This document shows positions 13,260-21,538 of a stretch of DNA of 64,000 bases, one piece after another (the stretch's first letter is position 1; each line of letters starts with the position of its first letter). The stretch is taken from the NCBI RefSeq assembly GCF_008107625.1, contig NZ_SDKK01000003.1:193825-257824 (forward strand), given 5' to 3'. A program made the translations under genes and the position numbers. The notes under the pieces were generated by a model that saw only the letters and a program-made list of their open reading frames with translations, was not told where the DNA came from and ran no database searches. This DNA comes from Zoogloea oleivorans (lineage in GTDB: Bacteria; Pseudomonadota; Gammaproteobacteria; Burkholderiales; Rhodocyclaceae).

Positions 13260-16073
13260 TTAACAGGTGGCCAGGCGGGCGGCCTCGGCGCTGCATTCGT
13301 CGAGCAGATGGACGATGGATTGGTAGGGCACGCCGGTGGTGGCGGTGAGGCCGATCTCGCAGGTCTTGTTGCTCGAGTAGCCGCCGCAGCAGTTGGCGGG
13401 CACGTCGGCGTGGATCTTGCGCAGGGCGTGGGCGTTGAGTTCGGGGACGACGAAGCCGCGGTCGCCGCCAAAGCCGCAGCACTTCACTTCGGCGGGCATC
13501 ACCACCTGGGTGGCGCAGGCCTGGGCGAGCTGCTTGAGCTTGCCTTCGAAGCCCATGCGGCGGGCGCTGCAGTTGAGGTGCACCAGTACCGGCGCTTCCT
13601 TCTTTTGCAGCATCAGGCGCGGCAGCAGGGCGTCGTGGGCAAACTCCACCAGATCAAACACCGGCAGGCGTTCGGCGAGGTAAGCCTTCATGCGCATGGA
13701 GCAGGCGCTGGCGTCGAGCAGGATGGGGTACTGGCCGTTGTTGCTGGCCTTGCGCAAGGCGGCTTCGACTTCGGCCGACTTCTGGTCGGCTTCCGCTTCC
13801 ATGCCCTTGCTGGCGAAGGACTGGCCGCAGCACAGGGAGTCGACGCCTTCGGGGATGATCGGGGCGTAGCCGGCGCGTTCGAGCACGCGGATGACGGTGG
13901 TGGAGAGGGCGTGTTCCGGGGTGTCGGCGCCGAACATGCGGCCGGCGCAGGTGGGGAAGTACACCACCTTGTCGCCGTTGGTTACCGTGGCCCGGCCGGC
14001 CGGCTGGGGCTTGGGCATGCCTTCTTTCCACGCGCCACCGGTAAGGCGGCTGAGCAGACTGGTGCCAACAATCGATTCGGCGATGTGGCCGGCCTTGAGG
14101 GCGGTGCGGGCCAGGGCCTGGGTGGCGCCAAAGTGATTGGCGGCAACCTGGCCGAGGCTGCGGGCCACGCTGGAGAGGTTCTCGCCACGCACGGCGCGGG
14201 TCAGGGCGCCGGTTTCGATGCCGACCGGACAGGCCGTGGAACACAGGCCGCAGGTGGCGCAGGTGTCGAGGCCCATGTAGAGGTAGTCCTCGCCAAGCTG
14301 TCCGGGCGCTTCGCCGGCCGCCTTGCGGCGCGACAGCTCACGCCAGCCGACGATGCGTTGGCGCGGCGACAGGGTGAGGCCGTGGGACGGGCATTGCGGC
14401 TCGCAAAAGCCGCACTCGATGCAGCGATCCACCGGGGCGTAAAGCTCGCCGGCGGCGGGCATCGGCTTGAGGTTCTTGAGGTGGGCGGAGGGGTCGTCGT
14501 TGATGATGACGCCCGGGTTGAGCAGACCTTCCGGGTCGAAGATCTGCTTGATGTCCTTCATCAGGCCGTAGGCCTTGGTGCCCCATTCCAGCTCGACAAA
14601 CGGCGCCATGTTGCGGCCGGTGCCGTGTTCGGCCTTCAGCGAGCCGTCGTACTTTTCCACCAGTACGGCGCACACGTCGTCCATGAAGGCGGCGTAGCGG
14701 GCGACTTCGGCGTCGATGCCGAAATCCTGGGTGAATACGAAGTGCACGTTGCCTTCAAGCGCGTGGCCAAAAATGATGGCCTCGGTGTAGCCGTGCTTGG
14801 CGAACAGCTTTTGCAGGTCGAGGCAGCAGGCGGCCAGATCGGGTACGGCCACCGCCACGTCTTCGATGATGACTGTGGTGCCGGGTTTGCGCACTGCGCC
14901 GACGGCCGGGAAGGTGCCCTTGCGGACGTTCCACAGGCGCTCGATTTCGGCGGCGTTGGTGGTGAAGGCGGGGGCTTCGATGAGCGGGTAGGGAGCCAGC
15001 TCTTCGAGCACCGAGGCGATGCGCACGTGCAGTTCGGTGGCCGACGGGGCACGCGTTTCGATGAGCAGCGCGGTGGCGCCGTCGGCCAGCGTCTTGAGCA
15101 GCGGCGGCATGCCGGGCTTGTCGGCGACGGCGCGCAGCGAGGCGCGATCGAGCAGTTCGACCGCATCCACCGGCCGCGTCTTGAGGCCGACGACGGCGCG
15201 GCAGGCCGTTTCCATGTCCACAAAGAACACCAGGGCGCTGGCCTTGTGGGCGTACTCGGGCACCGTGTTGTAGGTGACTTGCGAGATGAAGCCCAGGGTG
15301 CCCTCGGAGCCGATCATCAGGTGAGCCAGGATGTCGATCGGGTCGGTGAAGTCCACCAGCGCGTTGAGGCTGTAGCCGGTGGTGTTCTTGATCTTGTACT
15401 TGCTGCGGATGCGCGCGGCGAGGGCCTCGTCGGCATGCACTTCGGCGGACAGCGCGGCGATGCGTTCGAGCAGCCAGCCGTGGGTCTGGCAGAAGGCGGC
15501 CACGCTGGCGGCATCACCGGTGTCGAGAAGGGTGCCGTCGGCCATCAGCACGCGGATCGAGGCCAGCGTGTTGTAGCTGTTCTGGGCGGTGCCGCAGCAC
15601 ATGCCGCTGCTGTTGTTGGCGGCAATGCCGCCGATCTTGGCGGCGTTGATGGAGGCCGGATCGGGGCCGATCTTGCGGCCCAGTGGGGCGAGGCGACGAT
15701 TCACCTCGGCGCCGATGATGGCTGGGCCGACTTGTACGGTGCCGCCGTCGGCGCTGATCTTGCAGGTGGCCAGCCCTTCGCCGAGCAGAACCAGCACGCC
15801 GTCGGTGACGGCCTGGCCGCACAGGCTGGTGCCGGCGGCGCGGAAGGTGACCGGACGCTGGTGCTGGCGGGCCACGTCGACCACGTCGCGTACCTGGTCC
15901 TCGTCGTTCACCACGGCGACGACTTCGGGAATGAGGCGGTAGAAGCTGCCGTCGGTGCCATAGGCCAGGCGGCGCAGTTCGTCGGTAATCACGCGCTCGG
16001 CAGGCAGCAGGCGGCGCAGGGCTTCGATCAGTGCGGACACGGGGGGTACTCCCGGTAAGGATTCGGTGGTCAC
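13260..16073 (-). CDS. dld: FAD and iron-sulfur D-lactate dehydrogenase (Dld-II type)
   Basis: A 937-residue respiratory oxidase of D-2-hydroxy acids, most like the Dld-II D-lactate dehydrogenases that turn D-lactate into pyruvate. Domains in order: FAD-binding PCMH fold (about 40-270, with GTSLCGQA and GGIAANNSSGM), FAD-oxidase C-terminal domain (about 270-530, with FGHALEGNVHFV), two 4Fe-4S motifs (CIECGFCEPQC near 550, CATCGLCSTAC near 606) and a CCG-type redox region (CCGQSF near 748, CCGFGGDRG near 868, CCGGYSS near 894). It is probably peripheral on the inner membrane, feeding quinone. It follows lutB across a REP pair; a weak ribosome binding site lies between that repeat and the ATG. 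Confidence 0.9.
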   Translation of the reverse strand: MTTESLPGVPPVSALIEALRRLLPAERVITDELRRLAYGTDGSFYRLIPEVVAVVNDEDQVRDVVDVARQHQRPVTFRAAGTSLCGQAVTDGVLVLLGEGLATCKISADGGTVQVGPAIIGAEVNRRLAPLGRKIGPDPASINAAKIGGIAANNSSGMCCGTAQNSYNTLASIRVLMADGTLLDTGDAASVAAFCQTHGWLLERIAALSAEVHADEALAARIRSKYKIKNTTGYSLNALVDFTDPIDILAHLMIGSEGTLGFISQVTYNTVPEYAHKASALVFFVDMETACRAVVGLKTRPVDAVELLDRASLRAVADKPGMPPLLKTLADGATALLIETRAPSATELHVRIASVLEELAPYPLIEAPAFTTNAAEIERLWNVRKGTFPAVGAVRKPGTTVIIEDVAVAVPDLAACCLDLQKLFAKHGYTEAIIFGHALEGNVHFVFTQDFGIDAEVARYAAFMDDVCAVLVEKYDGSLKAEHGTGRNMAPFVELEWGTKAYGLMKDIKQIFDPEGLLNPGVIINDDPSAHLKNLKPMPAAGELYAPVDRCIECGFCEPQCPSHGLTLSPRQRIVGWRELSRRKAAGEAPGQLGEDYLYMGLDTCATCGLCSTACPVGIETGALTRAVRGENLSSVARSLGQVAANHFGATQALARTALKAGHIAESIVGTSLLSRLTGGAWKEGMPKPQPAGRATVTNGDKVVYFPTCAGRMFGADTPEHALSTTVIRVLERAGYAPIIPEGVDSLCCGQSFASKGMEAEADQKSAEVEAALRKASNNGQYPILLDASACSMRMKAYLAERLPVFDLVEFAHDALLPRLMLQKKEAPVLVHLNCSARRMGFEGKLKQLAQACATQVVMPAEVKCCGFGGDRGFVVPELNAHALRKIHADVPANCCGGYSSNKTCEIGLTATTGVPYQSIVHLLDECSAEAARLATC

Positions 16074-16081
16074 GTTCTTTC

Positions 16082-16146
16082 GTGGGTCGGACTTCAGTCC
16101 GACAGCGGGGGCTGGGCGAGTGGAGTCGGACTGAAGTCCGACCCAC
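16082..16146. repeat. Paired REP palindromes (BIME) between lutB and dld
   Basis: Units at 16082-16104 and 16125-16146 in opposite orientation fill nearly the whole 78-base gap between the lutB stop and the dld start. The structure could act on mRNA stability or on ribosome access to dld. Confidence 0.9.
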
Positions 16147-16151
16147 AGGGC

Positions 16152-17612
16152 CTAGCGGCGGTCTTTGACCATGTCCCTGAGCCTTCGCGGGGCGGGTTTG
16201 AGCGGTGTGCGGGCGGCGGTCCAGCCGCTCTGGCTCGACGGTGTGAGCACGCGCAAGCGCGTGGCCAGCCAGCTGAAAGTCCGGTATATGCCGGGGCGGG
16301 CGTAGATGCGCGCCCAGCTCTTCCACACGAAAGTCATCAGCGGGCTGTAGCCGGCGCCCTGGCCGACCATCGCCGGGTTGGCGTGAGGGGCGGTGTTGGC
16401 TTCTTCGCGCAGGCGGATCAGCAGTTCGGGGATGGGGATCTTCACCGGGCACACTTCACCGCAGGCGCCGCACAGGCTGGAAACCGTGGGCAGCAGGTGG
16501 GTTTGCTCGAGGCCCATCATGTGCGGGGAGATGATCTTGCCGATGGGGCCGGGGTAGGTGGTGCCGTAGGCGTGGCCGCCGACGCGGGTGTACACCGGGC
16601 AATGGTTCATGCAGGCGCCGCAGCGGATGCATTGCAGGGTCTTGCGCAACTGCTCGTCGGCGTAGGCCTGGCTGCGGCCGTTGTCGAGGAGGATGAGGTG
16701 CACTTCCTCGGGGCCGTCTTTCTCGTAGGCCTTGCGCGGGCCGGAGATCATGTTGAAGTAGGTGGACACGGCCTGGCCGGTGGCCGAGCGGGTGAGGATG
16801 GAGAACAGCGGGGCGACGTGCTCCAGCTTCTCGACGATCTTCTCGATGCCGGTGATGGCGACGTGGACCTTGGGCACGGTGGTGCACATGCGGCCGTTGC
16901 CTTCGTTCTCGACGAGGCACAGGGTGCCGGTTTCGGCGACGGCGAAGTTGACGCCGGAGAGACCGATCTCGGCTTCCTCGAACTTCTCGCGCAACACGTC
17001 GCGGCCGATGCGGATGAGGGCGTCCACGTTGTCGGTGTAGTCGACGCCGGGTACCTTGTCGGCAAACAGGCGGGCGATCTGTTCCTTGGTCTTGTGGATC
17101 GCCGGCATGATGATGTGCGAGGGCTTTTCACCGGCGAGCTGGACGATGTATTCGCCCATGTCGGATTCGAGCGCCCCGACGCCGGCGGCTTCCATGGCGT
17201 GGTTGAACTCGATCTCCTCGCTGACCATCGACTTGCCCTTGACGATCAGCTTGGCCTCATGACGGCGGGCGATGCCCAGCATGATGGCGTTGGCTTCGTC
17301 GGGGGTTTCGGCCCAGTGCACCTGAACGCCGTTGCGGGTCAGGTTGGTTTCGAGCTGTTCAAGCAGATCGGGCAGTCTGGCCAGGCTGTACTGACGGATG
17401 CCTTCGGACAGGGTACGCAGGGAGGCCAGCTCGGATTCATCCGGAAACTGGGCGGCCCGCTTGGCCATCAGGAAATCCATGGCGCCGCGGAAGCTGGAGC
17501 GCAGGTGCGGGTCATTCACCGCGTCGTGCATGCGCTCGCGCAGGGCCTGCGCCGAGACGAAGGCGATGGGTTTGCCGGCGTCCTTTTCGGCGGAACTGGT
17601 GTGGGCGCTCAT
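16152..17612 (-). CDS. lutB: L-lactate utilization iron-sulfur protein LutB
   Basis: A 486-residue component of the LutABC complex, which oxidises L-lactate to pyruvate in the cytoplasm or at the membrane. The N-terminal LUD domain (about 60-300) includes KGKSMVSEEIEFNHA and VAETGTLCLVENEGNGR. Two 4Fe-4S motifs follow, CIRCGACMNHCP near 328 and CGACGEVCPV near 380, then a basic C-terminal tail. The start at 17612 overlaps the lutC stop by 4 bases (ATGA), so translation is coupled; the longer open frame upstream is the lutC region in another frame. Confidence 0.95.
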   Translation of the reverse strand: MSAHTSSAEKDAGKPIAFVSAQALRERMHDAVNDPHLRSSFRGAMDFLMAKRAAQFPDESELASLRTLSEGIRQYSLARLPDLLEQLETNLTRNGVQVHWAETPDEANAIMLGIARRHEAKLIVKGKSMVSEEIEFNHAMEAAGVGALESDMGEYIVQLAGEKPSHIIMPAIHKTKEQIARLFADKVPGVDYTDNVDALIRIGRDVLREKFEEAEIGLSGVNFAVAETGTLCLVENEGNGRMCTTVPKVHVAITGIEKIVEKLEHVAPLFSILTRSATGQAVSTYFNMISGPRKAYEKDGPEEVHLILLDNGRSQAYADEQLRKTLQCIRCGACMNHCPVYTRVGGHAYGTTYPGPIGKIISPHMMGLEQTHLLPTVSSLCGACGEVCPVKIPIPELLIRLREEANTAPHANPAMVGQGAGYSPLMTFVWKSWARIYARPGIYRTFSWLATRLRVLTPSSQSGWTAARTPLKPAPRRLRDMVKDRR

Positions 17613-18283
17613 TGCTGGGCTCCTTCGGCGTTGATGACCAGCACGATCAGTTCCTTCGGGCCGTGGGCGCCGTAGGCCAGGGTTTGCTGGATGTCGGCGG
17701 TTTTCGATGGGCCGGAGATCAGCAGGGCGTTGGTGGGCAGTCCGGCGGCCCAGTTTTCGGTACGCAGGGCGTCGAAGAAGGTGGGGTGGATGCTGCGCGC
17801 GTCGAGCAGCGCAAAGTGGATCGGCGGCACCAGCGACAGGGTGCGCGGCTCGGCTTCGGACGGCCAGACGATCAGCGTGCCGGTTTCGGCGATGGCGCCG
17901 CGCGCCTGGGTGAAGCCGGCGTCGACGCGGTGGAACAGGTCGGCCTTGATCTCTTCGACCTGGCCGATCCACGGGCGCAGGGTGGTTCCGGTAAACACCG
18001 CGGGGTCGAGGCGGCGGCCGGCCGGGGTGTCAGCCCCGAAAAGCAGTGTGCCGATGCCCTTGTCTGCGCACAGGTGGGCCAGCAGTTCGGGCCAGTCGGC
18101 GTTGCTGGTGAGGTGAACTTCGGCGTGGAAGCCTTCGATGCCGGTACGAAAGCGGGCCAGGCGCTCGGCGCTGGATTCGTCACGGGCGCGGGGGCTGTAG
18201 TGGGCGTCAAGCACCGGGGCGCTGACGGGGGCCTGCGGCTGGGTGGCGCGCAGCTTGGCGAGGATGCGGTCGCGGGCGCTCAT
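17609..18283 (-). CDS. lutC: L-lactate utilization protein LutC
   Basis: A 224-residue LUD-domain protein, the third part of the LutABC L-lactate oxidation system. The family features visible are the MSARDRILAKLRA start, ADTPAGRRLDP mid-protein, GAIAETGTLIVWPSEAEPRTLSLVPP and the closing GAHGPKELIVLVIN. It has no iron-sulfur cysteine motifs, as expected of LutC. It begins 1 base after the lutA stop and overlaps lutB, so lutA-lutC-lutB form one tightly packed transcript. Confidence 0.95.
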   Translation of the reverse strand: MSARDRILAKLRATQPQAPVSAPVLDAHYSPRARDESSAERLARFRTGIEGFHAEVHLTSNADWPELLAHLCADKGIGTLLFGADTPAGRRLDPAVFTGTTLRPWIGQVEEIKADLFHRVDAGFTQARGAIAETGTLIVWPSEAEPRTLSLVPPIHFALLDARSIHPTFFDALRTENWAAGLPTNALLISGPSKTADIQQTLAYGAHGPKELIVLVINAEGAQQ

Positions 18284-18284
18284 G

Positions 18285-19115
18285 TCAGTTGCTCCCCGCG
18301 GTTTGCCCGCCGGTACGACGGAGCAGGAAGGTGGCCAGGTGGTCGCCGGGCAGTGAGGCTTTCACACGGCGGGCTTCGAGGTCTTCCTTGGCGGCGCGCT
18401 TGGTGATGTTGAGCAGGCAGCCGCAGTCGGCGGTAACCACTTCGCGGGCACCGGTAGCCTTCAGCGAGGCAACCTTGTCGCTGACCATGGCAGTGGAAAT
18501 GTCCGGGTGCTTGAGGGAGAAGCTGCCGCCGAAGCCACAGCATTCCGATTCGTGGTCGTGGTGGGCGAGGGTCACGTTGCCGAGGCGGGCCAGCAGTTCG
18601 CGCCCGACCAGATGGGTGCCCATCTCGCGGCGTGCCGAGCAGGACGTGTGCAGCGTCACGGTGGTCGGTTCGCCTTCGTCCTTGCGGTTGAAGCCGACGA
18701 CGTGGAGCAGGAACTCGGCGAACTCGTAGGTGCGCGCGCCGATCGCCGCAGCACGGGCCTTGAGGGCCGGATCGTTCGCGCAGACCTTCTCCCAGTGCCA
18801 GCGGATCATGCCGCCGCAGGAGCCGGAGGGCACCACAATGGGGTAGTCGCCGGGGAACAGGTCGAGTTGCGATTCGACGACCTGGCGGGCTTCGTCGGGG
18901 AAGCCGCTGGTGAAGGCGGGCTGACCGCAGCAGGTCTGGTTGTCGGGGAAAATCACCCGGATGCCTTCCCGCTCGAGCAGGGTAATGGCGTCCATGCCGG
19001 CCTCGGGGACGAACATGTCCACCAGGCAGGTGCCGTAGAAATACACCGCCTCGGGGCGAGGCGGGTAGCTGCGAGCCGTGTCTTCGGCTCCCGTGCTGTT
19101 CAAGGGCTTGCTCAT
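18285..19115 (-). CDS. lutA: L-lactate utilization Fe-S oxidoreductase LutA
   Basis: A 276-residue protein with two CCG domains, as in LutA/YkgE and the GlpC/HdrB family: CCGQPAFTSG near 62 and CCGFGGSF near 192, each expected to help bind an iron-sulfur cluster. It is the electron-transfer partner of LutB and LutC in L-lactate oxidation. The ATG follows GGAGGAG at good spacing. It is the first gene of the operon, and the operators at 19201 and 19364 lie upstream of it, shared with the divergent regulator gene. Confidence 0.95.
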   Translation of the reverse strand: MSKPLNSTGAEDTARSYPPRPEAVYFYGTCLVDMFVPEAGMDAITLLEREGIRVIFPDNQTCCGQPAFTSGFPDEARQVVESQLDLFPGDYPIVVPSGSCGGMIRWHWEKVCANDPALKARAAAIGARTYEFAEFLLHVVGFNRKDEGEPTTVTLHTSCSARREMGTHLVGRELLARLGNVTLAHHDHESECCGFGGSFSLKHPDISTAMVSDKVASLKATGAREVVTADCGCLLNITKRAAKEDLEARRVKASLPGDHLATFLLRRTGGQTAGSN

Positions 19116-19200
19116 GTCTCCTCCAGTCCTGCCGGTTGGCGACGGGAATGAACCCGCGCTACGGCTATTTGGCTATCCGGTTTAAAGCTGAACGGTAAAG

Positions 19201-19211
19201 TGGTAAGACCA
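19201..19211. promoter_or_regulatory. Operator for the FadR-type lactate regulator, lutA-proximal
   Basis: TGGTAAGACCA, of the TNGTNNNACNA form bound by LldR/FadR-type regulators. It is the exact reverse complement of the second site at 19364 and lies about 85 bases before the lutA start. Confidence 0.75.
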
Positions 19212-19331
19212 ATTTATCGGCTTGGGAGAAAATTTACGCGGAGCCCAAAACGAAGTCAATTATCCAAAACCCTGATGCCTACAATTTCTTTGTTTATAGC
19301 TCGAAAGTGGTGCTTTGCCCGCAGGCGAAGG

Positions 19332-19361
19332 TTGTTGCGGGCTATATCCAGGTCGTATTAT
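19332..19361 (+). promoter_or_regulatory. Candidate promoter of the regulator gene
   Basis: TTGTTG (19332-19337) and TATTAT (19356-19361) with 18 bases between. The operator at 19364-19374 begins two bases after the -10 box, so bound regulator would block its own promoter. Confidence 0.5.
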
Positions 19362-19363
19362 TC

Positions 19364-19374
19364 TGGTCTTACCA
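19364..19374. promoter_or_regulatory. Operator for the FadR-type lactate regulator, regulator-proximal
   Basis: TGGTCTTACCA, an inverted copy of the site at 19201. It sits 16 bases before the regulator start codon and just after the candidate -10 box. Confidence 0.75.
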
Positions 19375-19390
19375 ATTTTTAGAGGCAGGC

Positions 19391-20185
19391 ATGAACACCG
19401 GCAAGATTGCAGTCCAGCGACTCTCCGACACCATCGCTCACGAGCTTGAAAGGCGCATCCTGGAAGGCGCGCTGAAGCCCGGCGACCGCCTGCAGCCCGA
19501 GCGTGAGTTGTCGGTCGAGCTGGGCGTGTCGCGGCCGTCCCTGCGCGAAGCAATCCAGAAGCTGGTCTCCAAGGGCCTGCTGCACAGCCGCCAGGGCGGC
19601 GGTACCTACGTTACCGATCAGCTCGATGCCGGCTTCACCGACCCGTGGCAGCAGATGTTGCGCCAGCATCCGAACCTCCAGTCCGACATGCTCGAATTCC
19701 GTGCCATGCTCGAATCGGAAGCTGCCGCGCTGGCCGCTCGCCGCGCCACCGATGCCGACATGCAGCGCATCGGCGACGCTTACGCGCGCGTCGAGGCGCT
19801 GTTTGCCGAAGGGCCCTCGGCGGCGGTTTTTGAAGAGCAGGTGGTGGCTGATCTGGCCTTCCATCAGGCGATTGCCGAAGCGGCTCACAACGTCATGTTC
19901 GGCCACCTGACGGCCAGCCTGTTTCGTGTGACTCACGACCACATCGACCGCAATCTGCGCCACCTGCGCCGGCTAGAGGAGGACTGGCAGGAGCTGCGCG
20001 CCCAGCACGCCGCCATCTGGGAAGGCGTGCGCACCCGCAACGCCGCCGCCGCCCAGAGCGCCGTGCGGCGGCACATGGATTTTGTGCAGGAAAGCATGCT
20101 GGCCAGCGCCCGCCACGAAGAGCGTGAATCCCGCGCGGTGCTGACGCGCAAGCTGAAAAAGCCTGAAGCCCAGTCGGCAGAGTAG
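19391..20185 (+). CDS. lldR: FadR/GntR-family lactate-responsive regulator (LldR/LutR-like)
   Basis: A 264-residue one-component regulator. A GntR winged helix occupies about 10-80 (DTIAHELERRILEG, then LSVELGVSRPSLREAIQKL), followed by an all-helical FCD ligand domain (about 95-235) with the metal-site pattern VADLAFHQAIAEAAHN. Family knowledge and divergence from lutACB-dld-lldP suggest it represses the lactate operon until lactate binds. The ATG at 19391 is chosen over a frame extension to 19307 because the latter runs through the operator and the GntR fold begins just after 19391. Confidence 0.9.
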   Translation: MNTGKIAVQRLSDTIAHELERRILEGALKPGDRLQPERELSVELGVSRPSLREAIQKLVSKGLLHSRQGGGTYVTDQLDAGFTDPWQQMLRQHPNLQSDMLEFRAMLESEAAALAARRATDADMQRIGDAYARVEALFAEGPSAAVFEEQVVADLAFHQAIAEAAHNVMFGHLTASLFRVTHDHIDRNLRHLRRLEEDWQELRAQHAAIWEGVRTRNAAAAQSAVRRHMDFVQESMLASARHEERESRAVLTRKLKKPEAQSAE

Positions 20186-20194
20186 GCGATCGTC

Positions 20195-21538
20195 ATGCAT
20201 TCACTGGAAGATTTGCGCGCCGGCAAGCTGGCCGGCAGCCGGCGGCTGAAGCTGGCTTGCGGCCTCGAGGCTTTTCCGCCGGAGATCTTTGATCTGGCCG
20301 ATACGCTGGAAGTGCTCGACCTGTCGGGCAATGCCCTGTCATCGCTGCCCGACGATCTGCCGCGGCTGCACAAGCTGCGCATCCTGTTCTGCTCGGACAA
20401 CCGCTTCACCGTTTTGCCGGAAGTGCTCGGGTGCTGTCCGCGGCTCGATATGGTGGGTTTCAAGGCCAACCGGATCCACACCGTGCCGGCCGCGTCCCTG
20501 CCGCCCGGTCTGCGCTGGCTGATTCTCACCGACAACGAAATCGGTGCACTTCCAGCCTCGATTGGGCAATGTAGCGGCATGCAGAAGCTGATGCTGGCCG
20601 GCAACCAGTTGCAGGCGCTACCGCCGGAAATGGCAGCGTGCACCCGGCTGGAACTGCTGCGCATCGCCGCCAATCGCCTGAACGAATTGCCGGACTGGTT
20701 GCTTGGATTGCCGCGTCTGTCCTGGCTGGCCTACGCCGGCAACCCGTTTTGTGAGGCGGCCGAGCTGGCGCAGCAGGCCGGAGTGTCGGTCGCCGGCATC
20801 CCGTGGAATGACCTCGACATGCAGCACAAGCTGGGTGAAGGCGCTTCCGGCGTGATTCACCAAGCCACATGGCAGAACGGCGAGGCGGTGCAGGATGTGG
20901 CCGTGAAGCTGTTCAAGGGTGCCGTCACCAGTGACGGCTTGCCGCACAATGAGATGAATGCCTGCATCGGCGCCGGCGAGCATCCCGGGCTGATCCCGGT
21001 TCTCGGCCGTCTGGACGCTCATCCGGACGGAACGAGCGGGCTCGTGCTGGCACTGATCGACACCGGCTTTCGTAACCTGGCCGGCCCGCCGAGCCTCGAT
21101 TCATGCACGCGTGATGTCTATCCGGCCGATCTGGTCCTGACACCTGAAAACGCCATTCGGATTGCTCTCGGAATCGCCGCCGCAGCCTGTCATTTGCACG
21201 AACGCGGCATCGCTCACGGTGATTTGTACGCTCATAACATCCTGCACTGCGGGGAGGGGCGTGCCTTGCTGGGTGATTTTGGTGCTGCATCCTTTCATCC
21301 GCCGGATGACCGGCAGACGGCAGAGGCACTTGAGCGCATCGAGGTGCGGGCGTTCGGGTGTTTGCTGGAGGAGTTGATCGAACGGTGCCCGGCGCTGCCG
21401 GAGTTTGCCGGTGCAACGCTGGTTCAACTGCAGGGCCGCTGCGTAGGCGACAAGCCGGCGCAGCGGCCCTTGTTTGCCGAAGTGGCGCAGGTGCTGGCCG
21501 GGCTGTCTGCGCCATTTTTCAATGGATTGAGCGCTTGA
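20195..21538 (+). CDS. Leucine-rich-repeat protein kinase
   Basis: A 447-residue protein joining LRRs to a Ser/Thr-type kinase. About six LRR units cover residues 35-185 (LEVLDLSGNALSSLP, LRWLILTDNEIGALP, MQKLMLAGNQLQALP). The kinase domain (about 205-440) keeps its key residues: glycine loop GEGASG at 214, Lys238 in VAVKLF, HGDLYAHN at 341-348 in place of the usual HRDLKPEN, and DFG at 361. No membrane segment or signal is present, so it is cytosolic. It starts 9 bases after lldR and may be co-transcribed with it. Substrates are unknown; LRR-kinase fusions are sporadic in proteobacteria. Confidence 0.9.
   Translation: MHSLEDLRAGKLAGSRRLKLACGLEAFPPEIFDLADTLEVLDLSGNALSSLPDDLPRLHKLRILFCSDNRFTVLPEVLGCCPRLDMVGFKANRIHTVPAASLPPGLRWLILTDNEIGALPASIGQCSGMQKLMLAGNQLQALPPEMAACTRLELLRIAANRLNELPDWLLGLPRLSWLAYAGNPFCEAAELAQQAGVSVAGIPWNDLDMQHKLGEGASGVIHQATWQNGEAVQDVAVKLFKGAVTSDGLPHNEMNACIGAGEHPGLIPVLGRLDAHPDGTSGLVLALIDTGFRNLAGPPSLDSCTRDVYPADLVLTPENAIRIALGIAAAACHLHERGIAHGDLYAHNILHCGEGRALLGDFGAASFHPPDDRQTAEALERIEVRAFGCLLEELIERCPALPEFAGATLVQLQGRCVGDKPAQRPLFAEVAQVLAGLSAPFFNGLSA

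Noticed and set aside
13254-16058. A 934-codon open frame on the + strand opposite dld, and similar long frames at 11548-13071, 50146-52530 and 55040-56725
   Set aside because: They are mirror frames of highly GC-biased real genes, have Gly/His/Gln-rich compositions unlike any family, and lie wholly opposite well-identified proteins.
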